Assembly: GCA_030035585.1 (NCBI GenBank)
Contig: CM057469.1
Location: 16,486,501-16,550,500, forward strand
DNA from: Dugong dugon
Lineage: Eukaryota > Chordata > Mammalia > Sirenia > Dugongidae
DNA length: 64,000 nt
Direction: 5' to 3'
Numbering within the stretch: position 1 is the stretch's first letter; each line of letters starts with the position of its first letter. The notes beneath the pieces are model-generated. The model was not told where the DNA came from. It saw only the letters and a program-made list of their open reading frames with translations, and did no database searches. This document shows positions 46,300 through 57,179 of the stretch, piece after piece. Position numbers and translations under genes: made by a program.

Positions 46300-47420
46300 T
46301 GATTTAGACCCTCAAGAAATACTAGTGGGGAAATTTTTTTTGAAGCTGCTGAATATGTTGCCTCCCACTGCCCCATCTGCCCTCACCACAATTCCGGAAA
46401 ACATCTTAAAGTCTTACCTGGACAACACCCCTTGCCCTCTGGGCCTGTTCCTGAATAGCAGCTAGATTTCATTCAGCTCCCACCCTCCAGTGGTTATAAA
46501 TACGTATTAGTGATGACTTGTTGTTTTTCTCATTAGGTGGAGGCTATCCCCTGCTGCCAGGCAACTGCGGCCTCTGTAGCTAAGAAACTTCTTGAAAACA
46601 TCATCCCTATTTGGGAAGCACTGAAGACTCTTTGTAATGATAGAGGGACCCATTTCACTTGTCAAGTCATTCAAGAATTACACTGAATCTTCCCCAACTT
46701 TCACAAATTACATTGCCTTTATCATCCCTAATCTTCTGGCCTAGTGGAAAGGACTTATGGTATCATAAAAACTCAAACAACCAATCTCTATGAGGCCCTA
46801 AATTTATGCTGGATTAAGTTCTTCTTTTAGTCCATCTGAACTTAAGATCTACTCCATTGGGATTGCATATACCTACTCCATATGAGATAATTACTGGAAG
46901 ACCTATGACCCTCCTTCAAGTTGCATATACTGACTCTAACATTGTTCAACCTGAATTATTATAATACTGTCAATCTTTGATCCAATACTATAAAGACTAT
47001 TTTTCAAAGGTTAAAGAGTCCTTTGATGACTGCGAATCCCTGGTGGCACAGTGGTTAAAAGCTCGGCTGCTAACCAAAAGGTCAGCAGTTCAAATCCACC
47101 AACCGCTCCTTGGAAACCCTAAGGGGGCAGTTCTACTCTGCCCTTCAGGGTCACCATGAGCTGGAATCGACTCAACAGCAATGGGTTTTGTTCAATGAGT
47201 TTGATGACTGGAATTAAGAATCCCAAAATCTGCCTAACATTGTCCCAGGAGACTATGTATATTGGATAAGATACCAATTAAAAGACTCCCTAGAACCTTG
47301 ATGGAAAGGGCCATATCTAGTTCTCCTTACTAATCCACGTGCTGCCAAATTACAAGGAGTTAAAATCTGGATCTATTTGTCACAACTAAAGAAAACCAAG
47401 ATATTGTCAATCCTCTGGAG
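46300..47420 (+). pseudogene. ERV integrase remnant
   Basis: Zinc-binding Cys pair (HCPIC near 46365) followed by a core with the first Asp near 46470 (LDFIQL), the second Asp near 46640 (CNDRGTHF) and the Glu near 46745 (LVERTYG). All three acidic positions can be read, but stop codons fall between them (for example near 46534 and 46684). An AfroSINE at 47033-47199 splits the C-terminal part. It is inactive. Confidence 0.83.
47033..47199 (+). mobile_element. AfroSINE, short form, inside ERV integrase
   Basis: Starts CGAATCCCTGGTGGCACAG and ends CAGCAATGGGTTTTG. It has a perfect 11-bp duplication, TTTGATGACTG, at 47022-47032 and 47200-47210. Confidence 0.95.
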
Positions 47421-47567
47421 AACTAAAAATCACTTTAAAACGCCCTAGTGGCCAGAAGCAGATGATATCTGAGATAGACAGCTGATCCTAAGATCACAGA
47501 ACAAGACTCCATGAACCTTGGTAAATTTTGTGGACACTGCTTTACTTGTAGCTAGTCTTACATTGTC

Positions 47568-47645
47568 GGAGCCCTGGGGGTGTAGTGGGTAAGAAGCTTG
47601 GCTGCTAATCAAAAGGTCTGTAGTTCAAATCCACCAGCTGCTCCA
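47568..47645 (+). mobile_element. AfroSINE head fragment
   Basis: Only the tRNA-related 5' part is present: GGAGCCCTGGGGGTGTAGTG to AATCCACCAGCTGCTCCA, 78 bp. ERV-derived sequence resumes directly. Confidence 0.85.
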
Positions 47646-47699
47646 TTAGTTTTACTTTGTATTTGTGGTCTTTTTCGCTGGTAATTTTATCCAACATGA

Positions 47700-48900
47700 A
47701 GATCCACTTAACTTTTATCTTTCTCTGTTCAGTGGTGTCTTCCACCACATAGGAAGAGAACACATTTATTAAATTGGCCCAATCAGTAGTTAGCACCAGC
47801 AATTTCACTGAATATTGGATCTGTCATCTCCATCTACAATCTGGGCATTAAAGTTCAGATACATTAGCATTTCCTATATCAAATTATAGTCTTGTACCTA
47901 ATGCTACTATTAATTTCAACGTTACTTTTAAGCGAGCCATATGTGTTAGGATATGACATCCCTGTGAATTGTTAGCCTAACCTCAGGTACTATGCTTCAA
48001 CCTAACTCATATAGTGGAATGAAGATTGAATTGTTCTAAGATAAAATCATTTCCCAGTTGGAACAGATTGCAAAAGTACTGCCTAAATGATACTAACTTC
48101 CCACTCCACCCTGCTGATTCCCCTAAGTACTTCATGAGTTTGTCCCAAAGTGCAACCAAACTACCGAACTGCTTATGAGGAAAAGAGACTGATTCAGATA
48201 ACTCATCCCTACTCTGTACTAAGCTCTGGAGTCCAGTGAGATTAGAGAGACCATCCCTTTGTAATAACTCCCTTACCGAATATTGGCTTAAGCAGGTTAA
48301 TGAAACTATTCCTTTCCCGGACAATTATACCAGAAACAATATGATTTGTGCTCCTCCTGGATATGTATCTTTATGTGGAAGACTGAACTATAGCATAGTA
48401 GAAGATTCAAACCCAAGTGATAGCCCCTATGCTTGGGCACTGACCTGCTTGGATGGTTGGAAGATGAGAGAGCAATACACATTAGGTCTCTCAGGAGTTC
48501 TCCTAAATATCCACTTATGATGAAAATATACATTAAACTAGTGACTTGAAGATCCTTGTTTGAAATAAGAGAGATTCTATGTTAGGCCATAATCCAGTAG
48601 CTGATAAACCTGGATTGGGATGGGTGTTCCTTCAAGTACTTTTACCCAATTATGGTATCCCCCAATTTGAGAAATCCATTTGCAACTTATCTGCTACCCT
48701 GGCTCAGAGTGCAGATGACTTTGCAGACGGAATGGGTGTTCAACAAAGATCTTTAGAATCTCTTGCTAAGGTGGTACTAGACAACAGAACAGCTCTTGAC
48801 TTCCTCCTAGCCCAGCAAGGAGGGGTTTGTGCTATTGCTAATACTTTCCGCTGTGCTTGGATAAAACACCACTAGAGAAGTAGGTCATCCGGAAAATTTA
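47700..48900 (+). pseudogene. ERV envelope remnant
   Basis: The surface-subunit end lies at 48236-48520 in one frame. The transmembrane subunit lies at 48579-48875 in another, so a frameshift and stops separate them. The transmembrane part has an N-terminal heptad-like region, then the conserved region typical of gamma-type envelopes, followed by a Cys motif. In place of the usual CX6CC, the penultimate Cys is Arg. A stop follows soon after, so no membrane anchor is encoded in frame. The family role is receptor binding and fusion; this copy cannot provide it. Confidence 0.8.
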
Positions 48901-49524
48901 CCAAAAAGCTACTTGGCTGCATTCCATACCTTCTCTGCCTGACTCTCCTTTTCTTGGTATCTTTAGTTGGTTACCAAATGGTATTAGTTGCTGGATGCGT
49001 TCCACATTACAAACTGGCTTAATTCTTTTAATTTCTTTATAAATCATTGTAGGATTAATCAATATTGTATGAAGTACTTATCTAACACCTGCAACCAAAA
49101 TGAAACTCCACTAGCTATGCAAAAAATAATGTATTTCAAGGAAGCTGAATCCCTAGAAGAAAACTGACCCTACAGCCCAATTTGATTTTTTGTCACGTTA
49201 TATGTGTACTTCCTTTTACTTTGAGTTCTATTCTTAAACCCTTACCAGTGTCCAGACCAATGAAGAAGACCCACCTTGTTTCCATGGGGTGTTTTGTATT
49301 GACCTCTTATTGCTTGAGTTTCTTCTGAATTTGTTCCTCTCATTTAGCATTGTCTACTGCCATAACCCCACTAACTACCCACTCACCCTGAAGACGAGGG
49401 CTATTAGCCCAGCAAGGTGAAGAAAATCATCTTTACTGACCAAAGCTCTTCAAAAAAGCAAAGTCTTTGAAGAAGAAAGGATACTCCATTGTGGGTAAAC
49501 AGTGCTTCCTAGTGGAAGTCTGAT

Positions 49525-49537
49525 CAAAAGGGGAGAA
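49525..49537 (+). other. ERV polypurine tract
   Basis: AAAAGGGGAGAA lies 2 to 3 bp before the TG of the 3' LTR, the normal place for plus-strand primer selection. Confidence 0.8.
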
Positions 49538-49539
49538 CG

Positions 49540-50457
49540 TGCTATCAAAAATTCAGACACAGAAGCTTTTGGAGCAGGTTCTCAATAAAGGATTAACATG
49601 AATCACTCTTGGGCACACAAGGGAAGTGTTATGAACTGTGTCCCCCCAAAATAATGTGTGTTAACTTGGCTAGTCCATGATTCCCAGTATTGTGTGACTG
49701 TCCACCATTTTGTCATCTCGTGATTTTGCTATGTGTTGTAAATCCTATCTCTATGATGTGAACGAAATGGGATTAATGGCAGTTATGTTAAAGAGGCAGA
49801 ACTCAATCTAGAAGATTAGATTGTGTCTTAAGCCAATTTCTTTTGAGATATAAAAGAGAGAAGTAGAGAGACAGGGACCTCACACCACCAAGAAAGCAAT
49901 GCAGAAGCAGAGCGCATCTGACATGTGGTTCCTGCACTGAGAAGCTCCTAGACCAAGGGAAGATTGATGACAAGGGCCTTCCTTCAGAGCCAACAGAGAG
50001 AGAAACCCTTTCCCTGGAGCTGGTGCCCTGAATTTGGACTTCTAGCCTACTAGACTGTGAAAGAATACATTTCTCTTTGCTAAAGCCATTCGCCTGTGGT
50101 ATTTCTGTTATAGCAGCACTAGATAACAAAGACAGGAGGGGACGAAGGAGAAGTGGTTGTTCTGGGAAAATATGTACAAAGAACATTCCAGGAAGCATGT
50201 GATGAAAATGTTCCTGAAAATTGTTTAGCCAAATTGTTACCAAGAAATGTTTGTCAGAAAATTGATTAACCAAATGAAGAAAGAATTGTTATTTTTGAAA
50301 TGTCTGTGGTATTGGTTATGCTGAACTCTGTGTTTAAAAACTCTGCCCTTTTTCAGAACAGCAGAGCAATCTGTAGTTTCACTATGTGCTGCCCAACTTG
50401 AGTTGTTCCTCTGTAAAACTCTTCTTACTTCTATCACAATACGAGATTTTCTTTTTT
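49540..50457 (+). repeat. ERV 3' LTR, split by another LTR
   Basis: Segments 49540-49626 and 50135-50457 together align with the 5' LTR. The poly(A) signal position reads TGTAAA (50412-50417) where the 5' LTR has AATAAA. The outer edge is set by the GATATG repeat and is approximate. Confidence 0.83.
49627..50134 (+). mobile_element. Solo LTR, MaLR/ERVL-like, inside ERV 3' LTR
   Basis: A 508-bp block with TG and CA ends (TGTTATGAACTGTGTCCCCC to CAGCACTAGATAACAAAGACA). It is absent from the 5' LTR and flanked by a GGAAG/GGAGG near-repeat. It is the same family as 19857-20344, sharing the ends, GATATAAAAGAGAGAAG and ACAAGGGCCTTCC-like segments. Confidence 0.87.
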
Positions 50458-50653
50458 GATATGTTCGAGAAGGAATGGTGGGCTAAGATATTGATAAACA
50501 TGAATGTGAATATAATCAAATCTTGTCTACATATGATTGTATTATAAAAATATCAAATTTGTAGGGTAAACAAAAAAGATACAACTAAAATATTGGCCAA
50601 TAACAGCATGTAAGTTAGGAAGAGGCAATCAGAGTTAAAGGTCCTTAAATTTT

Positions 50654-50670
50654 GGGGGGGGGGGGGGGGG
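50654..50670. repeat. G17 homopolymer
   Basis: Seventeen consecutive G, framed by AAATTTT on the left and AATTTAAATT on the right, inside the old L1. Confidence 0.95.
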
Positions 50671-51255
50671 AATTTAAATTATAAAATCAGACTTTGTTAA
50701 AAATTCAAGAGTAATTACCAAAAGCCTAGAAAGAGTAGAGGGTAAAATGGGAACCAGAAAACAAACAAAAACCTCAATTTAAAAGCAAAAAAGGAGAAAA
50801 AGAAAAGCATAGAGAGAGCATGACAAATAGAAAGCAAAAGCTAGAGTGGTAGAGACATGCCCATATACATTAGTAATCAAAATAAACATAAAAGGGCTAA
50901 GCTTACCAGTTTAAGGCAGAGTTTGTTATACTGGATTAAGAAACAAAATCCAAACTTTAACACCAAAAAAGGTTAGGGAATGTCACTATACAATGATATA
51001 AAGTTCAATTTACTAGGAAGAAACACCATTCTAACCATTTGTGCATTTCATAAGATAGTCTCATGATATATTTTAAAATAATTGCTACAACTTCAGAGAA
51101 AAATTGGTGACTACATCACCATAATGAGAAATTCAAATTCTCAATCACTAATACAAAAACTAAGCAAATGAAAAATAGTAAATATAAAGAAAACTTGAAA
51201 AGCTTAATAAACAAGCTTCATATACAGAAGCTTAATATCAAATATTTGGAATGCA

Positions 51256-51720
51256 CACACTTTTTTTTTTTTAGTTTCTCATTAAACAATTAATACACAT
51301 ATTGTTTTATGACACTGGTTGCCAACCCCATGGCATGTCAACACTCCTCCTTCTCGATCTTGGGCTCCCCATTTCCATTCGTCCAGCTTTCCTGTTTCCT
51401 CCTGCCTTCTCATCCTTGCTCCTGGGCTGGTGTGCCCATTCAGTCTCGTAAACATGGTTGAGCTACATGTATTAGTGTTTGTTTTACGGGCCTGCCTAAT
51501 CTTTGGCTGAAGGGTGAACCTCAGGAATGACTTTAGTTCTGCGTTAAAAGGGTGTCTGGGGCCATACTCTCAGGGTTTTTCCAGTCTCTGTCAGACCACT
51601 AAGTCTGGTCTTTTTTGTGAGTTAGAATTTTGTTCTACATTTCTCTCCAGCTCTGTCTGGGACACTCTATTGTGATTCCTGTCAGAGTAGCTGGTGGTGG
51701 TAGCTGGGCACCACCTAGTT
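51256..51720 (-). mobile_element. L1 3' UTR insertion, antisense, 5'-truncated
   Basis: A T run at about 51260-51271 (the tail) followed by TTTCTCATTAAACAATTAATAC and CTCTGTCTGGGACACTCTATTG, matching the 3' UTR of the L1 at 18457. A GGAATGCACA/GGAATGGACA near-duplication flanks it. Confidence 0.88.
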
Positions 51721-52819
51721 GGGGAATGGACATTCTTTTCAAGCATACATTGAACATTTAGAAATAGAATAGTCTAGGTCATGAAGCAGGTCTTAGTATA
51801 TTTCAAAGAACAGATATTATACAGATTAACTTCTTTAATAACATTACAATTAAATTAGAGATCAACGATAAAAAGATAAAACTCTACACACTGGAAATTT
51901 TAAAACACACTTATAAATAACTCATTGGTCGAAGAGAAAAATTACAAAGGATACTACAATACTTAGAACTTAAAAAAAACCTAAAAGTACAAAAATCAAT
52001 AAAAGTACTACATATTAAAACTTGAGGATACAGTTAAAGTTACATTTAGAGGGAAACTTACAGCCTGAAATATTTATATTGAAAGAAAAAAGGTTGAAAT
52101 TCAAATAAATCCACTTAAGAAGTTAGAGACAGAACAACATAACAACATCTCCCCACCCCTAAATATGGGAAAAGGTAATAAGGAGCACAGATTAATGAAC
52201 CAGAAATGATGTAACACTGAGGATCAACAAAGCCAAAAATTGTTTCTTTGAGAATAATAATAAAGTAGACAAACATCTGGTGAGATCAATCAAGGGAATA
52301 AGCATGAAGGCACAAAGAAATAATATTAAGAAAGAAAAAGAGGCTATAACTACATATCTAGAAGAGATCAAAAAAGACAATAAGAGAATACTATACAGAA
52401 TTTTGTGCCAATACATTTTTTAACTTAAGAAATGGACAAATCCCTAGAAAAATACAACTTACCAAAACTGTTTTCAAAAGAAACAGAATGCCTGAAAAAC
52501 CCTATAACAATTAAAGTAACTGAATCAATAGTTAATAAAAATTTCCCCACTCCCCTAGTGGTTGGGGAGAACCTCCAGGCCCAGATGGCTTTAGAGGTAA
52601 ATTCTTACAATGTTTCAAGAAACAAAGTATTTCTCTTATACAGACTTTTCTGGACAATAACAGAAAAGGAAGGAATGCTACCCAACTCATTCTGAGGCCA
52701 GTATAATCTTGATATCAAAAACAGAAAAGAGAAAAAAAATTACAGGCCAATCTCATTCATGAAAACTGATGTAAAAGTCCTCAACAAAATATTAGCAAGT
52801 CAATCCCCATGGATACGTA

Positions 52820-53070
52820 AAGAAGATAAGCACGAACTGTGGAATTAGACTCCTGGTGTTGAAATTGTAGCTCCAGCACTTTCCTGATCTGTTACCTTGA
52901 GCAAGTGTCCTTAATTGCCCTGTGCTCAGTTTCACCATTTGTAAAATGAGAATAATAATAATAACTAACTCACAGTGCATTTATGAAGATTAAATACTAA
53001 AGCACTGAGAAAACACTGATCTTAGAACAGACACCATGTAAGTGTTACCTATACTATTATTATTTCGATA
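52820..53070 (+). mobile_element. MIR SINE inside old L1
   Basis: GTGGAATTAGACTCCTGG, AGCTCCAGCACTTTCCTG, CTTGAGCAAGTGTCC and TTTGTAAAATGAGAATAATAATA, in MIR order. The L1 continues on both sides. Confidence 0.85.
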
Positions 53071-53742
53071 AATATAGGCCATTTAGGTTTAACCCAGAAA
53101 TGCAGAAATGGTTTGACATTAGAAAAGTCTATAATGTAATTCACCACACCAGCATATTAAAGAGATACACTAATAAAATCATATCAACAAAATGCATAAA
53201 AATGATTTAATAAATTCAATACCTATTCTTGATAAAAATATTAGCAAAACAGGAAGAGAAGGTAATGTCTTTAATCTGATAAAAAGTATTTACCAAAAAA
53301 TTACAGGGAACATCATTATTAGTGATAAAATATTAGAAACATTTTCTTTCAAATCAGGAACAAGATAAGGATGCCTGCCATCACCAGTTCTATTCAACAC
53401 TGTACTGTAGATCGTAGCCAATGCAGTAAGACAAGGAAAGAAAGAAAAGGCATAAAGATCCAAAGAAGACACAAAACTGTTACTATCTCAGAAAACCAAA
53501 GAATCTCAAATACGTCATTAAAATTATTATATGGAAATGTTGCTAGCAAAAAATCAATATACAAAAATCAGCAAGAAAATAATTTTTAAAGAGATGCCAT
53601 TTACAATGTAAAAAATATATTAAAAATACATAGGACTAAATTTACTGAAAGGCAAACGAGACCTGAATAAAACTTTATCGAAGAATATTTTAAAAGACTT
53701 TAAATATATGGAGAGATACACCATGTTTATGAATAAAAAGAC

Positions 53743-54348
53743 AGTGGAGTGGGGCTGTAGAGAAAATATTTTTGTTTTTACAGTTAGGGCTTTCTGAGCA
53801 TATTGTACTAAAAGTTGGGACCTGGGCTAAAAGCAAGCTTTGGAAAATAATTTATGACTGATTTAGATACTGAGAAAAATCCAAAGAGATTTACCTACTG
53901 GAGGTATGTGTTTACATTTCTGGCGGGGAAGGGGGTGTGCGATAAAATCCTGAACCATGGAGACATAGTGGCTTGTAGAGCTGGAAACTCTGGTCTTATG
54001 TTTCCACCGGAGTGGTTTATTTACATTCCAAAGGGCTGTAGTAAGAACCCAGTATCCTTTCCATTATGTTTCCAAGGAGACTCTCTCAGAACAGGGGTGT
54101 GGAAGGGAAGCAGCTGCTTCTCTCTTCTATATAAACACCCATATTAATTTTGGGGGGGAGGGTTCCTCGTCTACAATACAGGCACCATATATGTCGGGTT
54201 TTATACATCTGGTTCTCATTGTGCTCTCCCAGAGGTAAAAAATGGGGCACAGGAGAGTCACAAGGTTATTATTTGCTAGACGTAATAATAATAATAATCT
54301 GCTCTGCTCTAGAAACCTTGTGTGTGCATTCAGGATAATATTAATAAA
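53743..54348. other. Unidentified insertion in old L1
   Basis: About 600 bp that interrupts an L1 segment. L1 sequence (CCATGTTTATGAATAAAAAG) stops near 53742 and resumes near 54349 (CATGGATAC to AAAGACTCAATATG). The insert is GC-richer, with a TATA-like CTATATAAAC at 54127-54136 and a G8 stretch near 54152. It could be a solo LTR with TG (53745) and TATA features, but I see no certain terminal repeats. Confidence 0.5.
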
Positions 54349-55795
54349 CATGGATACTAAACACTTAAAGACTCAATATGTACTGATGTTAAATCTCCTG
54401 AAATTGATCTACAGAGTAATATAATTTTAATCAAAATCCCATCACAGTTTTCAAGGAATAGAGAATCAAGAAGCAGATCCATATAGGAAAATTTGATCAA
54501 TGACAGGTGACACTGCACATTACTGGGGAAAGGCGTGCCTATTAGTAAACAAACAGCTGATTAGCCATATGGGAAAAAAGTAAAATTGGATCTTTATCTC
54601 ACATGATACAAAAGAATAAACTTCTGGTGGATTAAAGACAAATATGAAAGATCAAATTTAAAATCTTTGAGATAAAAATATAAGAGAATTTTTTTACATC
54701 GGATTTCTTATGCAAGCTAGCAAATGCACTCATCATAAATATAAAGATTGATAAATTTGACTACATTAAAAGAACTGTTAATCAAAAGATTTAATTAAAA
54801 AATGAAAATACAAGGCACCAATGGGGAAATGATATCTGTAACATACATAAATGACATAAGATTAGTACGCCCAGAAATTTTCAAGAATTCTTACAAACCA
54901 ATAAGAAAAAGACAAACAACTCAACAGAAAAATGTACATAAGATATTAAGAGGTATTGCACAAAAAAAGAAATATGAATGATAAATAGAAATATGTAAAG
55001 ATACTCAATCACAATAGTAATTAGGGGAATGCAAATTAATATCATAATAAAATCTCATTTTTAGACCTAAAACATAGATTTAGACTAGGGTGGCCGAAAA
55101 TAATAAATCTGGTAATACAAAGTACTGCTGAACATAAAAACTCCTATGTATAAACTACTGGCGGGAGTGTAAATTGGTATAATCATTAGAAAACAATTAC
55201 ATAAAATGGAATATTTATATTGCCTATGACCCAGTTATTCTACTCCTAAATGTGTGTGTGTGTCTATCAGGATACATGTACAAGAATGCTCAGAGCAGCA
55301 CTGTTATAATGTCTGTAAACTATAAACAATCTAAATATCTGTAAACAAAAAACCAGATAAATTGTGGAGTGTTCACATAATGATATATACTACAGAAATT
55401 AAAATGATCTGTAGCTACATGGATAAGTCTTAGAAATATAATGTTGAATGGAAGAAGTCAATTTTAGAAGACCACATATATCATAATATCATTTTTACAA
55501 ATCTCAGAGCCAAGAAAAACTAAGTAATATGTTATTTAGTGATATATGTGATAAAAATCCTTTATTTTTAAGTAAGGAGATGATTAACACAAAATTCAGC
55601 AGAGTGGTTACCACTGGCAGGGAAGTGAGGAAAAAGGGATGAGAAATGACCACACAGGGTGATATTACAAGACAGGTAGTGTTTCACTTCTTAAGCTAGG
55701 TGTTAGATTCAGAGGCATTGGTTTTGTTATTGTGCTGAAAAACTTGTATAATGTTATTCTTTTATATGCATCAAATGAAAAAATTTAAAAAGAAT

Positions 55796-57045
55796 ATCTA
55801 CTTCCTGTAGGATATTAAGCAAATCACTCAAACTTTTTTATTGGAATAATCTGTCTCTTTTCAACACTACCCTCTTCTCAAAATACATTAAAAGGATTTT
55901 TAATATTAAAACTCATTAAAAATTGGAGAATTAGTTGTTACAATAAAACTAGACATCAGAGTCTCATCCTTATTATGGTAACTAAGTGTGGCAGAGAAAT
56001 TCTACCATTAAACACAAAATAATAACCACTACTATTACATTATTAAAGCAAATAGAACGTTTGTTATATACATGCCAAATATTATTAAATTTGCCATGAA
56101 CTTGAATGGATCTATAAACATTGCTTGAAAACACATTAAGAAGTAAAATGTACTGATCTAATTCAATTTAATCTTTACAACTTTCTGTTAGTCCTTTAGT
56201 TTGGCATCATGAGCAAACAGTTATTTCTTTCAATTCCATCCATTCCTTTACTGGCAGTAAGACTTATAAATCTATCCCAGAAGAAATTCATTCTGTGATA
56301 TCAGTGTATTATATATTGCACTACTGCATATAATCTATACTATGCAATAAATCACTGATTTCTTACTTGCAAGTTGGTTAGTAACAGTCCCAACATTTTT
56401 TTGTTTGTTTATAGAAGCCATGGTACATACGGCATGTGGTTCAAGTATTTTTTCTCTAGTGCTTGAATGTTATTTACTCTACTGAGCTGTGTTATAGTCT
56501 TTGCTATCAGTAAACTTTGTTGATGTTTATAATACTCTTTAAGTGTTACATAAAATTCTTATGAAAATGTCTAACTTGTTTGTCCATGCTGCTTTGAAAG
56601 ATAAACTGCCATTAAAAACAGAAATCATTAAATCATTAAAGAAATTTTTAGATTATAATCTTTTAAGAATGTTCATATCAGCAAGTTACGAAGAAAATAC
56701 ACCTGAACTTTTTCTGTAGATGCTAAACAGATTCTACTATTCCTTTATTTCTTCATAATATTCCTTTTTCAACAACAGTCACTTTTTAAATCGAGTACTT
56801 TTATTAACTTTCTAAAAGGACACAAGATTCTGAGCTTTAAAGCCACAAGGATATAGAAGTTTCTTCATCACTAGTTATTAAACAAATAATATATACCGAA
56901 GTAATTCTTAAAAGTTCAAACAACTTTTTAAACATAAAATTTACAATATATTATTGTAATTCACTATGAATATTTTAAGTATTCTAATTAAACAAAGGTT
57001 AAGAAGTCAGAAAAGGCTTTAAAAATCTATCTGCATATTTTTTAC
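55796..57045. other. Intron sequence without recognised features
   Basis: AT-rich DNA with no exon, tRNA or recognised repeat, directly before the CDC42BPA exon at 57046. Confidence 0.6.
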
Positions 57046-57179
57046 CTTATTTAGATCTTCCCTTTCTTGTTGTAACATTTTGATTTGTTTTTCATAAGCC
57101 TTGATTTGTCTAAAAGCATCATCTAGTTCTTGCCTCACAGAATTAGCTTCTTCAAGTTGCTGTTCCAAATGACTTGATT
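57046..57179 (-). CDS. CDC42BPA: CDC42BPA exon (coiled coil, first in window)
   Basis: A 134-nt exon: AA completes a split Glu codon, then 44 codons from SSHLEQQLEEANSVRQELDD to LQQEREDLNK. The acceptor is TTTTGTTTTTAG and the donor is GTAAAA. The peptide lies in MRCK-alpha coiled coil after the kinase domain and its C-terminal extension. From memory the human protein has Ala for Ser in EEANSVRQ and Thr for Met in KQIKMLQQ. The exon encoding the preceding segment (around LRKQVTE) is not found between 57180 and 64000, so it lies beyond the window. Confidence 0.95.

Larger units (their letters stand above)
41849..50457 (+). mobile_element. Class I (gamma-type) endogenous retrovirus, defective
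   Basis: A provirus-like structure with two related LTRs (41849-about 42243 and 49540-about 50457), decayed gag, pro, pol and env in that order, a polypurine tract (49525-49537) and a possible GATATG duplication at 41843-41848 and 50458-50463. The Gag zinc knuckle, the pol order and the envelope transmembrane motif are of gammaretrovirus-like type. All genes carry stops and frameshifts, so it is a dead fossil. It lies antisense to CDC42BPA. It has been hit by AfroSINEs (43407-43559, 47033-47199), a SINE head (47568-47645) and an LTR (49627-50134). Confidence 0.88.
50458..55795 (+). mobile_element. Old L1, continuation after the provirus
   Basis: Plus-strand old L1. ORF2 signals include GAACCTCCAGGCCCAGATGG near 52568, TTACAGGCCAATCTCATTC near 52739, ATTCAATACCTATTC near 53213, GGATGCCTGCCATCACC near 53368 and AAATTGATCTACAGAGTAAT near 54401. 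It ends in a 3' UTR near 55795. It is broken by an L1 tail (51256-51720), a MIR (52820-53070) and an unidentified insert (53743-54348). All frames are decayed; the longest is about 90 codons. Confidence 0.8.
40581..57045 (-). other. CDC42BPA: CDC42BPA intron, 16.5 kb
   Basis: The largest complete intron in the window. It is dominated by one old plus-strand L1 (about 40950-55795) that carries an endogenous retrovirus, an L1 tail, a MIR and an unidentified insert. 55800-57045 has no feature I can name. Confidence 0.85.

Noticed and set aside
49803..50273. A 156-codon minus-strand open frame
   Set aside because: It lies antisense across the solo LTR and the ERV LTR and joins the two elements, so it is not a gene.
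41849..50457. A functional retrovirus or a domesticated viral gene
   Set aside because: Every gene has stops, frameshifts or insertions, and key active-site residues are replaced.
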